From Acidovorax radicis N35 (GTDB lineage Bacteria > Pseudomonadota > Gammaproteobacteria > Burkholderiales > Burkholderiaceae_C): DNA of 64,000 nucleotides. The notes beneath the pieces are model-generated. The model worked only from the letters and a program-made list of their open reading frames with translations. It ran no database searches and was not told the origin of the DNA. Numbering within the stretch: the stretch's first letter is position 1; each line of letters starts with the position of its first letter. Shown here in pieces: positions 1 to 10,608 of this stretch. The position numbers and the translations under genes are program-made. The stretch is taken from NCBI RefSeq assembly GCF_000204195.1, contig NZ_AFBG01000020.1:558001-622000 (forward strand), in the 5' to 3' direction.

Positions 1-289
1 AAGCGGCGCCGTCAAACGTCATGCCCTCTTCGATCTCTGCGGGAAACAGGGCACGCGGTTCCAGGAACAGCAATTGATCATTGAAGTCGCCGAAGGCGTC
101 TTCGGGCTCCAGGTGGAGTGCCAGCGTGGCCCCGGGGCTGTGGCCTTGCAGGGCTTCCTCGATGCGGGGCAGCAGATCGTCGCCCCCCACCAGAAACTCC
201 ACAGGGTCATCGAGAACGTCCAGTTCTTCGCCCAGGGTGTCTTTCAGCGTCCAGGTCAGTGCGACCACACATTGTTGGGTAATTTCCAT
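1..289 (-). CDS. FKBP/SlyD-type peptidyl-prolyl isomerase, C-terminus off the window
   Basis: The minus strand reads from an ATG at 289 with a good CTCCT-side ribosome site (AGGAG in the sense of the gene just upstream). The visible 96 residues begin MEITQQCVVALTWTLKDTLG and contain the DDPVEFLVGG and LLPRIEEALQG segments and the LHLEPEDAFGDF block. These are hallmarks of SlyD/FkpB-like isomerases, in which the FKBP fold is interrupted by an insert-in-flap domain. Such proteins catalyse prolyl cis-trans isomerisation and act as cytoplasmic folding helpers. The rest of the gene, including any metal-binding His-rich tail, lies beyond base 1. It is divergent from the oxygenase gene at 344. Confidence 0.82.
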   Translation of the reverse strand, partial: MEITQQCVVALTWTLKDTLGEELDVLDDPVEFLVGGDDLLPRIEEALQGHSPGATLALHLEPEDAFGDFNDQLLFLEPRALFPAEIEEGMTFDGAA

Positions 290-343
290 AGGAGAATTGT
301 CGCAGTTTGACCAATGGCCCCGCAAAGGGGTAGACCTGTGCCC

Positions 344-1468
344 ATGGATATCCAGCAACCCCTTTCCCTACTCGGTGGTCTGACCCCTGCGCAATTCATG
401 CGCCGCCATTGGCAGAAGAAGCCTTTGCTGGTGCGCCAGGCTATTCCCCAGTTCACGCCCCCAGTGCTGCGGTCCGAGCTTTTCGCGCTGGCCGCCCAAG
501 AGGGGGTGGAGTCCCGCCTTGTTCAATTGGCCAAAGGTGCGTGGAAGCTGCGCCACGGCCCTTTCCAGCGGCGTGCCCTGCCTGCACTCCAGCAGCCAGA
601 CTGGACCTTGCTGGTGCAAGGGGTGGACCTGCACAATGATGCAGTACACGCGCTGATGCAGCAGTTCAGGTTTGTGCCGGAAGCGCGGCTTGATGACCTC
701 ATGATCAGCTATGCGTCCCCTGGCGGGGGGGTGGGCCCGCATTTCGACAGTTACGACGTCTTTCTGTTGCAGGCCCACGGCCGGCGGCGCTGGCGCATTG
801 GCCGCCAGAAGGATCTCACGCTGCGTGACGGCATTCCGCTCAAGGTGTTGGCGCAGTTCGAGCCGGAAGAGGAGTTTGTGCTGGAGCCTGGCGACATGCT
901 GTACCTGCCACCGCGCTATGCACATGACGGCATCGCCGAGGGCGAATGCATGACCTATTCGATCGGTTTCAGGGCCCCGGCCCGTGCTGAGCTTGCGCAA
1001 GAACTGCTGGTGCGCCTGGCGGAGGATGCTGCCGATGAGGGCAGCCCCTTGTTGTACCGAGACGCGCAGCAGGAGGCTGTGCCTCAGCCCGCCGCCATTC
1101 CCGCGGGGTTGCAGGATTTTGCGCGCGATGCACTGGCCCGCGCGCTGGCGCAGCCCCTGGTGCTGGAGCGCGCGCTCGGTGAATATCTGACCGAGCCCAA
1201 GCCCAGCGTGTGGTTCCAGCCAGGGGACGCGGGTGTGATGCTCGAAGGTGTACGCCTGGATCGCCGCAGCCGCATGATGTACGACACGCACCATGTATTC
1301 ATCAATGGCGAGAGCTACCGCGCTGCAGGCCGCGATGCGACGCTGATGCGCCGGCTGGCCGACGAACGCCGGTTGAGCGCCCGCGAACTGGCGCGCGCCA
1401 GTGACGATGCGCTGGAGCTGCTGTCGTCCTGGTGTGATGCGGGCTGGGCCCATGTCTGGGCTGAATAG
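344..1468 (+). CDS. cupin/JmjC ribosomal oxygenase (RoxA/YcfD-like)
   Basis: A 374-aa protein of the bacterial JmjC ribosomal-oxygenase family, 2-oxoglutarate/Fe(II) enzymes that hydroxylate an arginine of ribosomal protein L16 (activity known for E. coli YcfD, inferred here). The iron triad is visible as H133-x-D135 in GPHFDSYDVF and H194 in LPPRYAHDG, after an N-terminal FMRRHWQKKPLLVRQA segment typical of the family. The C-terminal third matches the dimerisation/winged-helix part. I chose the ATG at 344 rather than 314 because homologues begin close to MDIQQPLSLLGG and the upstream 10 residues lack family character. The next gene follows after 26 nt. Confidence 0.85.
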   Translation: MDIQQPLSLLGGLTPAQFMRRHWQKKPLLVRQAIPQFTPPVLRSELFALAAQEGVESRLVQLAKGAWKLRHGPFQRRALPALQQPDWTLLVQGVDLHNDAVHALMQQFRFVPEARLDDLMISYASPGGGVGPHFDSYDVFLLQAHGRRRWRIGRQKDLTLRDGIPLKVLAQFEPEEEFVLEPGDMLYLPPRYAHDGIAEGECMTYSIGFRAPARAELAQELLVRLAEDAADEGSPLLYRDAQQEAVPQPAAIPAGLQDFARDALARALAQPLVLERALGEYLTEPKPSVWFQPGDAGVMLEGVRLDRRSRMMYDTHHVFINGESYRAAGRDATLMRRLADERRLSARELARASDDALELLSSWCDAGWAHVWAE

Positions 1469-1494
1469 ACTGTCGCACCCAAGGAGACATCGCC

Positions 1495-2013
1495 ATGACC
1501 GAGGCTTCCACTCCCCCGAATTCGCTGCCTGATCTGCCTTCAGGGCGTTTCAGTGGCAGAGAGGCGTTTCAGCAGATGGTGCGCGATGCGATTGCTACCG
1601 CCGCCCGGGATGGCTGGAAGGAAATTCTGATCAGCGATGCGAATTTTCATGACTGGCCCCTGGGTGAACGTGGCGTGGTCGAGGCCCTCCAAGATTGGGC
1701 CCATGGGAGCCGGCGGTTCACCATGCTGGCGTGCAGCTACGACGACGTGATTCGCCGGCATGCGCGGTTTGTACGCTGGCGGGGCACCTGGGACCACATC
1801 ATCAATTGCCGCCGCAGCCCGACCGCCGATCCCTTGGATATTCCCAGCGCGTTCTGGTCGCCGCAGTGGGTGATGCAGCGGCTGGACCCGGAGCGGTGTG
1901 TAGGTGTTACCGGCAACGAGCCGGACCGGCGGGTGCTGCTGGGCGAGACCCTCAAGGAGTGGGTGCGCAGCAAAAGCACGCCCGGTTTTCCCGCATCCAC
2001 GCTGGGGTTGTGA
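1495..2013 (+). CDS. conserved hypothetical protein (DUF7931-like)
   Basis: A 172-aa soluble protein with no signal peptide or membrane segment. It has the features GREAFQQMVRDAI, ILISDANFHDWPLGE, RRFTMLACSYDDVIRRHARFV and a DHIINCRR block; it resembles the conserved betaproteobacterial family I recall as DUF7931, often found near core genes, with no known reaction. A good ribosome site (AAGGAGA) precedes the ATG. It lies 26 nt after the oxygenase gene in the same direction and is probably cotranscribed with it. Function not assigned. Confidence 0.75.
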   Translation: MTEASTPPNSLPDLPSGRFSGREAFQQMVRDAIATAARDGWKEILISDANFHDWPLGERGVVEALQDWAHGSRRFTMLACSYDDVIRRHARFVRWRGTWDHIINCRRSPTADPLDIPSAFWSPQWVMQRLDPERCVGVTGNEPDRRVLLGETLKEWVRSKSTPGFPASTLGL

Positions 2014-2065
2014 GCAAAATGCACGCTTTGTGCCTTGTCAATCGGGTGTAAAGGTTTCGTCAGTG

Positions 2066-2083
2066 TTAGTCTGTATTGACTAA
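2066..2083. promoter_or_regulatory. perfect inverted repeat TTAGTC-N6-GACTAA in a promoter region
   Basis: TTAGTC (2066-2071) and GACTAA (2078-2083) form an exact 6-6-6 dyad. A TATAAT hexamer follows at 2091-2096, about 120 nt before the lipoprotein gene start. No well-spaced -35 box is evident. The layout suggests an operator over a promoter, but which regulator binds is unknown. Confidence 0.4.
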
Positions 2084-2214
2084 ATACCAATATAATCGGC
2101 GGCTGCGCCAAAAAGGTGCAAGCCAAGCGCATTGTGCCAAAGCGTACCGGGGCTTCCAAAAAGCCTGACGCCGTGGCTTTTCAAGATTCTGTCTGTCCAA
2201 CTAGGAAAATCGAA

Positions 2215-2478
2215 ATGAAGAACTCTCTCGTTCTGGCCGCCCTGATCGCTGCTGCAGCACTCGCCGCTTGTGGCAAGAAGGAAGAGCCAGCTCCAGCGCC
2301 AGCACCTGCTGCCGTGGAAGCCCCAGCTCCAGCACCCGCACCAGCTCCTGCCGCTTCTGAAGCCGCTCCTGCTGCTTCCGACGCTGCTTCGGCTGCTGCC
2401 GCACCCGCTGCTGACGCTGCCAAGGCTGCTGCTGACGCTGCTGCCACCGCTGCTACTGGCGCTTCCGCAGCCAAGTAA
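2215..2478 (+). CDS. small Ala/Pro-rich lipoprotein
   Basis: An 87-aa protein with a lipoprotein signal: MKNSLVLAAL, then a hydrophobic stretch to ALAAC with the lipidated Cys at residue 19, followed by GKKEE. The mature part is almost entirely Ala, Pro, Glu, Ser and Asp (PAPAPA tracts, then AASDAAS/AAADAAA), so it is likely an extended or coiled periplasmic segment rather than a globular domain. The ATG at 2215 has AGGAAAA upstream; longer upstream readings lack a signal peptide. It stands alone, with its own promoter region upstream and a strong terminator 45 nt downstream. Similar small Ala-rich lipoproteins are common in Comamonadaceae; function unknown. Confidence 0.8.
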   Translation: MKNSLVLAALIAAAALAACGKKEEPAPAPAPAAVEAPAPAPAPAPAASEAAPAASDAASAAAAPAADAAKAAADAAATAATGASAAK

Positions 2479-2522
2479 TTCGCTGCAGGCCACAGCGGGT
2501 TGCAAGACCCGCTATCGCCCCG

Positions 2523-2556
2523 AAAGCCCCGCATCGCAAGGTCGGGGCTTTTTCTT
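2523..2556 (+). terminator. intrinsic terminator after the Ala-rich lipoprotein
   Basis: AAAGCCCCG and CGGGGCTTT form a stem around a short loop, followed directly by a run of T (TTTTTC). It ends the transcript of the lipoprotein gene. Confidence 0.85.
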
Positions 2557-2612
2557 TTTGGCGGTGCCTTCCTTCCCTGGGGTTGGTCGTTTGCGACGTG
2601 GCCAGGGTCACT

Positions 2613-3395
2613 TCATCCTGCAACTGAAAGCCAGGGTGTTCCCATCGTTGGGCTGGCGACGGTGATTTCGTCGGCGGGCCACTCCAGCGCAAGACCCAGT
2701 GCCTGTTGGGCGAGGGCGGGGGCATTGTTCTGCGCGCTCAGGTGGGCGGCCACCACACGCTGCAGACCAGGGTGCCGCACGGCGCGCAGGATGTCGGCTG
2801 TCGCCAAATTGGCCAGGTGCCCATACGGTCCTCCGACGCGGCGCTTCAGAAAGGCCGGGTATCGGGACGCTTCGAGCATTGCGGGGTCGTGGTTGGCTTC
2901 AATCATGAGCGCATGGCAGCCCTGCAATTGCTGCAAAACATGGTCACTGGCGTGGCCCAGGTCGGTCAGTACACCCAGGTGGGTTGCACCGTCCGAGCAG
3001 CGCAGCTGCAGCGGTTCGCGGGCATCGTGTGGCACGGTGAAGGGCAGGGCGCTGAAGGTGCCCAGGTCCAGGGCCTGCATGTCGTGCGCGATGCGCAGCA
3101 TGCCATCAAAGTTGGGCGCGCCCAGGGCAGCGTAGGTGCCTTGGCTCATCCACACCGGAATACGGTGGCGCACCGCCACGGCCAGCGCACAGCCGATGTG
3201 GTCCGAGTGTTCGTGGGTGATGAATACGGCATCCAGGTCTTCCAGCTGCAGTTGCGCTTGCGCCAGGCGGGCCTGCAGTTGCCGGATGCCGAATCCACAA
3301 TCAATGAGCAGGCGGCGGACCTGCGGGCCGCTGCTGCCTTCCACCACTGTGGCGTTGCCCGTGCTACCGCTGCCCAGGTTTTTGAAGCGCAGCAT
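2613..3395 (-). CDS. MBL-fold metallo-hydrolase (YycJ/WalJ-like)
   Basis: A 260-aa metallo-beta-lactamase-fold protein. The metal motif HEHSDHIG (H61, H63, D65, H66) is intact, the N-terminus LGSGSTGNA and the LLIDCGFG strand are typical of the YycJ-type subfamily, and the late H of AAHLSAQNN is the expected C-terminal ligand. This subfamily is annotated as hydrolase or 5'-3' exonuclease-like; the substrate is not certain. The start at 3395 (MLRFKNLGSG) is preferred over an upstream start because the extra 21 residues are not family-like and overlap the bamC end region. It lies downstream of dapA-bamC on the same strand. Confidence 0.88.
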   Translation of the reverse strand: MLRFKNLGSGSTGNATVVEGSSGPQVRRLLIDCGFGIRQLQARLAQAQLQLEDLDAVFITHEHSDHIGCALAVAVRHRIPVWMSQGTYAALGAPNFDGMLRIAHDMQALDLGTFSALPFTVPHDAREPLQLRCSDGATHLGVLTDLGHASDHVLQQLQGCHALMIEANHDPAMLEASRYPAFLKRRVGGPYGHLANLATADILRAVRHPGLQRVVAAHLSAQNNAPALAQQALGLALEWPADEITVASPTMGTPWLSVAG

Positions 3396-3483
3396 GTCGT
3401 GGTCGAAAGCGCTTCCCGTGCAGCGTACCCCCGCTCCACGGGCAGGCGGCCGGGGCAATGGAGGTGGCGCGCGCCGGGGGTGC

Positions 3484-4575
3484 TTATTTCAGATCGTCGG
3501 CAATCACGCGCACGATGCGCTCGGCATTGGCTGACGACTCGGGGACGCCAGCCTCATTGAGCACCGACACCGTGGTGGACTCGCCCTGGCTGCGCACCAC
3601 GATGCGGTATTTCAGTGGAGGCGTGGCGTTGGACGAGCTGAAGAGTTTGCCGAAGAATCCTGGGTCCTTCTTTTCGGCATTGGGGGCCACATAGCGCACA
3701 AAGTAGGTACCTTCATTGCGATTGCGGTCTTCCACCGTGAAGCCTGTGCGGTCCAGGGCCAGGCCGATGCGGCGCCATGCGCGGTCAAAACCCTCGTCGA
3801 GCTGGACCACGGGCTTGTTGTCCACCGTGGCCATGCGGGCAGATTGAGCACGTGGTGCGGGAGCTGCGGCCACCGCCTTCGACTGCTCCTGGCTCACACC
3901 CAGCTTGACCATCAGGCGGCGCAGGAATTCGGTTTCCAGCTCGGGGTCGGAGGGGCGGGGCTGCCACACCGTGTTGTCCTTGGTGGTTGTGCCGTAGACC
4001 TCGATCATCCCGCGATGGGTGATGTAGACCTCGGTGCCGCCATTGGCGTTGCGCTCCAGGCGGGTGCGGAACTTGTCGCGCTCACCGGTGGAGTACAGCG
4101 AGTCCAGCAGCTTGCCCAGGGTTGAGCGGATGAAGTCCTGTGGCAGTTTGGCGCGATTTTCAGCCCAATCGGTTTCCATGATGCCCACGTTGGGCTCTGC
4201 CTGGGCCAGGTTGAAACCGCTTTCTTGCCAGAAGTCGCGCACGGGCTCCCAGAGCTTGTCGGCCGGGCGATTGACCACCAGCCAGCGCTGGTTGCCATCG
4301 CGCTCAATGCGGACGTCGCCCAGTTGCAGGGCGGCGGCGTTGGCAGTGCCCGATGGCTGCGCGGCCTGGCCGGCCTGCATGGCGGCAGCCGAGACAGCGC
4401 CGCCAGGGACGTTGTAGCGCGAATCGCGCGACAGCTGGGTCAGGTCTGGTGGGACTTCCAGGGTCGAGCCTTTGGTGGCGCTCTTGTAGTCGATCTTGTC
4501 GCCCTCCAGGGCGGCACAGGCGGACAGGGCCATGGCAAGGGTCAGCAGGCTCAGGCGGGTGGTAGCAGCTTTCAC
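3484..4575 (-). CDS. bamC: outer membrane protein assembly factor BamC
   Basis: A 363-aa lipoprotein of the BAM outer-membrane beta-barrel assembly machine. The signal ends ALSAC with the lipidated Cys at residue 20. The conserved unstructured N-terminal part (YKSATKGSTLEVPPDLTQL) that contacts BamD is clear, and two helix-grip domains follow (about residues 95-220 and 250-363). It is directly downstream of dapA with a 45-nt gap, the classic dapA-bamC (dapA-nlpB) order also seen in E. coli, so cotranscription is expected. Confidence 0.93.
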   Translation of the reverse strand: MKAATTRLSLLTLAMALSACAALEGDKIDYKSATKGSTLEVPPDLTQLSRDSRYNVPGGAVSAAAMQAGQAAQPSGTANAAALQLGDVRIERDGNQRWLVVNRPADKLWEPVRDFWQESGFNLAQAEPNVGIMETDWAENRAKLPQDFIRSTLGKLLDSLYSTGERDKFRTRLERNANGGTEVYITHRGMIEVYGTTTKDNTVWQPRPSDPELETEFLRRLMVKLGVSQEQSKAVAAAPAPRAQSARMATVDNKPVVQLDEGFDRAWRRIGLALDRTGFTVEDRNRNEGTYFVRYVAPNAEKKDPGFFGKLFSSSNATPPLKYRIVVRSQGESTTVSVLNEAGVPESSANAERIVRVIADDLK

Positions 4576-4620
4576 GCGGAAATCCTTGGAGAGTGTCTCG
4601 GGGAGCGGGCGCAGCCCGGA

Positions 4621-5517
4621 TTAGATCAGGCCGCTGTTGCGCAGCGCAGATTCGACCACAGCCTCGTTGCTGGTGGTCAGCGGCGTCATGGGCAGGCGCA
4701 TGGTGCCACCACACAGGCCCATGCGGGCCACGGCCCATTTGACCGGGATGGGGTTGGCTTCGACAAACAGGTTCTTGTGCACGGGCATGAGCTGGAACTG
4801 GATCTGCATGGCACGCTGGACATTGCCAGCCAATGCGGCCACGCACAGCTCGTGCATGAGGCGGGGCGCCACATTGGCCGTCACGCTGATGTTGCCATGG
4901 CCGCCGCACAGCATGAGCGCCACGGCGGTCGGGTCGTCGCCCGAGTACACACCAAAGCCTTTGGGCACATCGCGGATGAGCCACTGGGCGCGCTCGATGT
5001 TGCCGGTGGCTTCCTTGATGCCTATGATGCCGGGCACCTGGGCCAAGCGCAGCACGGTGTCGTGCTGCATATCGGCCACCGAGCGGCCGGGCACGTTGTA
5101 CAGCACGACAGGCAGGTCGCCCGTGGCTTCGGCAATCGCCTTGAAATGCTGGAACTGGCCCTCTTGCGTGGGCTTGTTGTAGTACGGCACCACTTGCAAC
5201 TGGCTGTCGGCCCCCACGCCACGCGCGAACTTGGCCAGCTCGATGGCTTCAGCGGTGGAGTTGGCTCCGCAGCCGGCCATGATGGGCACACGCTTGGCAG
5301 ACTGCTCCACGGCCACGCGGATGATTTCGCAATGCTCTTCGACGTTGACGGTCGGCGATTCGCCCGTGGTGCCCACCACGCCGATGCAGTCGGTGCCTTC
5401 GGCAATGTGCCAGTCGATCAGTTTGCGCAGGGCCGGGTAGTCCACGCTGCCGTCCTCGTGCATGGGAGTGACGAGGGCGACGATGCTGCCGGTGAGGGCG
5501 ACGGAAGAAGAGGTCAT
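4621..5517 (-). CDS. dapA: 4-hydroxy-tetrahydrodipicolinate synthase
   Basis: A 298-aa aldolase-class enzyme that condenses pyruvate with aspartate semialdehyde, the first committed step to diaminopimelate and lysine. The key residues are present: the Schiff-base Lys168 in [11 protein letters not shown], Tyr140 in VVLYNVPGR and the GTTGES phosphate-side loop at about residues 49-54. The length matches the family. It heads the minus-strand operon dapA-bamC-MBL hydrolase. The ATG at 5517 starts [15 protein letters not shown]; no alternative start is needed. Confidence 0.96.
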   Translation of the reverse strand: MTSSSVALTGSIVALVTPMHEDGSVDYPALRKLIDWHIAEGTDCIGVVGTTGESPTVNVEEHCEIIRVAVEQSAKRVPIMAGCGANSTAEAIELAKFARGVGADSQLQVVPYYNKPTQEGQFQHFKAIAEATGDLPVVLYNVPGRSVADMQHDTVLRLAQVPGIIGIKEATGNIERAQWLIRDVPKGFGVYSGDDPTAVALMLCGGHGNISVTANVAPRLMHELCVAALAGNVQRAMQIQFQLMPVHKNLFVEANPIPVKWAVARMGLCGGTMRLPMTPLTTSNEAVVESALRNSGLI

Positions 5518-5547
5518 GTCCGCAGTGGTAAACGGTAAAAGGGCATT

Positions 5548-6102
5548 CTAACTAGCCCACATGGGCAAAAGATGTCGTGAGGGTCCACCAGACTGTGGGA
5601 GTTCCCGCACGGCCGTGATGCGTTGCACGAAACGGTCGGGGTTTTGTTGGAAGCCGTCTTCATAGGCCACGGTGCGCAGTCCGGTGCAGGCGGTTAGCAG
5701 TTCCCCGGGCTGCAGAAGAAATTCGGGCCGGGCCGGGCGGCCCACGGTGTCGTTGCCGTGGGCGAAGGTTTCGTAGATCAGCACGCCGCCCGGTGCCACG
5801 CTCTCCACCATGGTGGCCAGCAGGGGCCGCCACAGGTAGTTGGTGACCACCACTGCACCAAACTGACGGCCTGCAAAGGGCCATGGGCCCTTCTCGATGT
5901 CGGCCAGCACCAGCTCCCCCAGCCCCTCGCAGGCGGCCAGGGCCTCGGCAGAACGGTCGACCCCGACCACGGGGTGGCCCAAGCCGCGCAACCAACGCAG
6001 GTGGCGCCCTGCGCCGCAGGCCACGTCGAGCGCAGTGCTGCCCGGCGCGATCAAATGGGACCATCGGCGAACCCAGTCGGAAGCGGCTTCGTTACCGTGC
6101 AT
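5548..6102 (-). CDS. class I SAM-dependent methyltransferase
   Basis: A 184-aa single-domain methyltransferase. Motif I is ALDVACGAGRH (about residues 24-34), then VVGVDRSAEAL for the acidic ribose-binding residue and VVVTNYLWRPLL for motif IV. The short C-terminal part (YEDGFQQNPDRFVQRITAV) resembles the TehB/UbiE-like family; the substrate cannot be read from sequence. It lies upstream of dapA on the same strand with a 30-nt gap, so it may be cotranscribed with that operon. A REP-like palindrome sits just before its start. Confidence 0.85.
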   Translation of the reverse strand: MHGNEAASDWVRRWSHLIAPGSTALDVACGAGRHLRWLRGLGHPVVGVDRSAEALAACEGLGELVLADIEKGPWPFAGRQFGAVVVTNYLWRPLLATMVESVAPGGVLIYETFAHGNDTVGRPARPEFLLQPGELLTACTGLRTVAYEDGFQQNPDRFVQRITAVRELPQSGGPSRHLLPMWAS

Positions 6103-6109
6103 TGTGTTT

Positions 6110-6178
6110 TGCTACAAAAAATATAGCTAATAGCGCTTTATGGATAAGCGCTGGAGGCCAAAAATAGTTGAAATTTTG
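6110..6178. repeat. REP-like palindromic element, copy 1
   Basis: Core AGCGCTT (6132-6138) and AAGCGCT (6146-6152), flanked by TGCTACAAAAAATATAGCT and GGCCAAAAATAG. The same architecture (GCTAC-A/T tract, TAGCT, TAGCGCTT-N7-AAGCGCTA, GGCC-A/T tract) recurs at six other places in the window. Confidence 0.8.
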
Positions 6179-6188
6179 AGGTGCAGGC

Positions 6189-6356
6189 TCAGAAGCAAGC
6201 CCACATCTGGTCGGCCAGCATCACCATGAAGTCCGGCACCGTGTACATGCCAAACACCGCGAGGCACAGCAGCACGGCAACCGTCCAGGCCAGCCAGCGC
6301 CAAGCCCACGGCACGCTCCGGCCGAGCGGCGTGGGAGATGTGCTGGCGGTCGGCAT
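6189..6356 (-). CDS. small single-pass membrane protein downstream of the MFS gene
   Basis: A 55-codon ORF read from ATG at 6356 to TGA at 6189. It starts MPTASTSPTPLGRSVPWAWR, has one transmembrane helix (about residues 22-40, LAWTVAVLLCLAVFGMY), and ends DFMVMLADQMWACF. The final LADQMWACF motif looks familiar from small conserved betaproteobacterial proteins. It starts 27 nt after the MFS stop on the same strand and is likely cotranscribed. Short membrane proteins next to MFS genes may be auxiliary subunits, but no function is known here. Confidence 0.6.
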   Translation of the reverse strand: MPTASTSPTPLGRSVPWAWRWLAWTVAVLLCLAVFGMYTVPDFMVMLADQMWACF

Positions 6357-6383
6357 GGTGGTGTCTGGATGGCGTTGCCGGGT

Positions 6384-7595
6384 TCAGGCGGGTTGGGCCG
6401 CGCCGCGCTGGATGGGGCTCTCCCGGACCGGCAGGTTCACCAGGCCGGCGAACACCCCAAGCCCAATGGCGATGTACCAGACGATATCGTAGCTGCCCGT
6501 AACGTCATACAGGTAGCCGCCCAGCCACACGCCCAGGAAGCTGCCGATCTGGTGGCTGAAGAACACAAAGCCGCCCAGCATCGACAGATGCTGCACGCCA
6601 AAGATCTGCGCAATGGTGGCGTTGGTGGGTGGAATGGTGGACAACCACAGCGTGCCCATGACCGCCGAGAACACATACACCGACAGCGGCGACAGCGGCA
6701 CGAGCAGGAACACAGTGATCACCGCCGCGCGCGCGAAGTAAATGAAGGCCAGGATGAACCGCTTGGGCATGCGCTGGCCCAGGGTGCCGGCCACGTAGGT
6801 GCCCAGCACATTGAAGAGGCCGATCAGCGCCAGCGCATAGCTGGCCACCTGGGGCGACAGGCCGTGGTCCTTGAGGTAGCTGGGCATGTGGACCCCAATG
6901 AAGACCACCTGGAAGCCGCAGACGAAGTAGCCCGCCATCAGCAGGTTGAAGCTGGGATAGCGGAAGGCCTCGCCCAGCGCCTGCACGATGGTCTGCTCGC
7001 GTTTGACCGGGGCGGCTCCGGCAAAGCTGGGCTCGCGCAGGCCAAAAGCCAGGGGCACGATCAGCAGCACCATCAGCGACAGCGCCAGCAGCGCCTGTTG
7101 CCAGCCCAGGCCTGCGATCAGCCAGCCTTCCACCGGCACCATGAGGAACTGCCCGAACGAGCCTGCCGCAGCGGCCACGCCCATGGCCCATGAGCGGCGC
7201 TCTGGCGCAATCTGCCGCCCCAGCACGCCATAGATCACCGCATAGGTCGTGCCAGCCTGCGCTGCGCCGATGAGCACGCCAGCAGTCAGTGCAAACAGGG
7301 TGGGCGTGGGCGACAGCGCCATGCCCGCCAAGCCCAGGCCGTACAGCACGGCACCGCCCATGAGCACACGGAAGGCGCCAAACCGGTCGGCCACCATGCC
7401 GGCAAAAATCCCGATCAGGCCCCAGGACAGGTTCTGGATCGCAATCGCCAGCGCGAATGACTGGCGCGTCCAGCCCATTTCCTGGGTGATGGGCAAGAGC
7501 CACAGCCCGAACCCGTGGCGGATGCCCATCGACAGTGTCACGATGGCCGCGCCACAGGCGAGCACCTGGAACATGGACAGTTTGGGAGGATTCAT
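6384..7595 (-). CDS. MFS transporter
   Basis: A 403-aa major facilitator superfamily permease with twelve predicted transmembrane helices. It opens MNPPKLSMFQVLACGAA and has the loop 2-3 signature GMVADRFGAFRVLMGG. The subfamily resembles OFA/monocarboxylate-type carriers (SFGLWLLPITQEMGW-like entry helix, here GFGLWLLPITQEMGW), so an organic acid is a plausible substrate, unproven. The ATG at 7595 has GGAGGA upstream; starts further up would add non-membrane residues. It is divergent from parE and followed by a 55-aa membrane protein. Confidence 0.88.
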   Translation of the reverse strand: MNPPKLSMFQVLACGAAIVTLSMGIRHGFGLWLLPITQEMGWTRQSFALAIAIQNLSWGLIGIFAGMVADRFGAFRVLMGGAVLYGLGLAGMALSPTPTLFALTAGVLIGAAQAGTTYAVIYGVLGRQIAPERRSWAMGVAAAAGSFGQFLMVPVEGWLIAGLGWQQALLALSLMVLLIVPLAFGLREPSFAGAAPVKREQTIVQALGEAFRYPSFNLLMAGYFVCGFQVVFIGVHMPSYLKDHGLSPQVASYALALIGLFNVLGTYVAGTLGQRMPKRFILAFIYFARAAVITVFLLVPLSPLSVYVFSAVMGTLWLSTIPPTNATIAQIFGVQHLSMLGGFVFFSHQIGSFLGVWLGGYLYDVTGSYDIVWYIAIGLGVFAGLVNLPVRESPIQRGAAQPA

Positions 7596-7745
7596 ATGCA
7601 TGCGCAGGAATGTAGCGAGATTGGGCGAAACGCGCTGATACACCGGTGACCAATACAGTTGCAAGCAGGGTCAGGCTTTGCGAGCCTGCTGGAAGACTGG
7701 TTTTATATCCAGCTATTGCTGCGCTGCCGCACTACAATCCGCCCC

Positions 7746-9728
<1,983 letters not shown>

Positions 9729-9759
9729 CCGCATCGACACGCTCCACCCGGTGTTTGTG

Positions 9760-10608
9760 ATGAAAAATCCCCTTAAAAACAGTGCCCTGCGCTTGTCTGT
9801 ATTGGGTATGTTGCTATGTTTTGTGCAGCAAGTGGCCCATGCGGACCTGTGGGCGCACGTGGACGAGCGCGGCGTGACGCACTTTGCCGCCGAGCAGATC
9901 GATGCGCGCTACCAGCTGTTTTTTCGTGGCAATGACTTTGACTCGACCCGGGATGTGCCCGCCAATGCGTCGCCCATGCCCTACGCGCTGCCTGCAGCGG
10001 GTGCGCGCCTGCTGGCTTTTTTTGACATCGCGCCCGACTACAAGCGGGTCAAACACCACCTGCGTGCTGCGTCCAGCAAACATGGCGTGGACTACGAATT
10101 GCTGCAGGCTGTGATCGCGACCGAGTCCGGTTTTGACGCCACCGCCGTGTCGCCCAAGGGCGCTGTGGGCCTGATGCAGGTGATGCCCGCCACGGCCAAC
10201 CGGTTTGGCGTGAGCACGGACGCAAAACGCACGGTGGAGCAAAAGCTGGCCGACCCGGCCGTGAACGTGCCCACCGGCACGCGCTACCTGCGCCACCTGC
10301 TGGACCTGTTTCCAGGCCGCATGGACCTGGCTGTTGCCGCCTACAACGCTGGCGAAGGCGCCGTGCAGCGCGCGGGCAACCAGATTCCGGCCTTCAAGGA
10401 AACGCAGAACTATGTGCGCACGGTGCTGGGCCTGTATGCCCAGCTCAAGCCCCCAGCCCCGGTGCTGGCGCAACGCGCCGTGCCGGGCCGCGTGCGCATG
10501 GAGCTTTCGGGTGGCGCGCAGAACCGGGGCAACCTGCCGCCCACCCGCGTGGCGCAGACCCGCAGCGCCCCCCAGAACGTGAACCCAGAAACTGTATCCA
10601 ACGAATGA
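9760..10608 (+). CDS. lytic transglycosylase with DUF4124 N-terminus
   Basis: A 282-aa exported protein. A signal peptide ([28 protein letters not shown]) leads into a DUF4124-like segment ([14 protein letters not shown]), then a Slt-type lysozyme-like domain with the catalytic Glu122 in [18 protein letters not shown] and the following [14 protein letters not shown] motif. Such enzymes cleave murein between MurNAc and GlcNAc in the periplasm. It is inserted between parE and parC and overlaps the parC start by four bases (ATGA), so parC translation is likely coupled to it. The start at 9760 is 32 nt after parE. Confidence 0.88.
   Translation: MKNPLKNSALRLSVLGMLLCFVQQVAHADLWAHVDERGVTHFAAEQIDARYQLFFRGNDFDSTRDVPANASPMPYALPAAGARLLAFFDIAPDYKRVKHHLRAASSKHGVDYELLQAVIATESGFDATAVSPKGAVGLMQVMPATANRFGVSTDAKRTVEQKLADPAVNVPTGTRYLRHLLDLFPGRMDLAVAAYNAGEGAVQRAGNQIPAFKETQNYVRTVLGLYAQLKPPAPVLAQRAVPGRVRMELSGGAQNRGNLPPTRVAQTRSAPQNVNPETVSNE

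Noticed and set aside
368-1453. 361-codon ORF antisense to the oxygenase gene
   Set aside because: It is the shadow of a GC-rich gene; the plus-strand frame has intact catalytic motifs.
2181-2534. Ala-rich ORF antisense to the small lipoprotein
   Set aside because: It arises from GCT/AGC repeats; only the plus strand has a lipobox, ribosome site and terminator.
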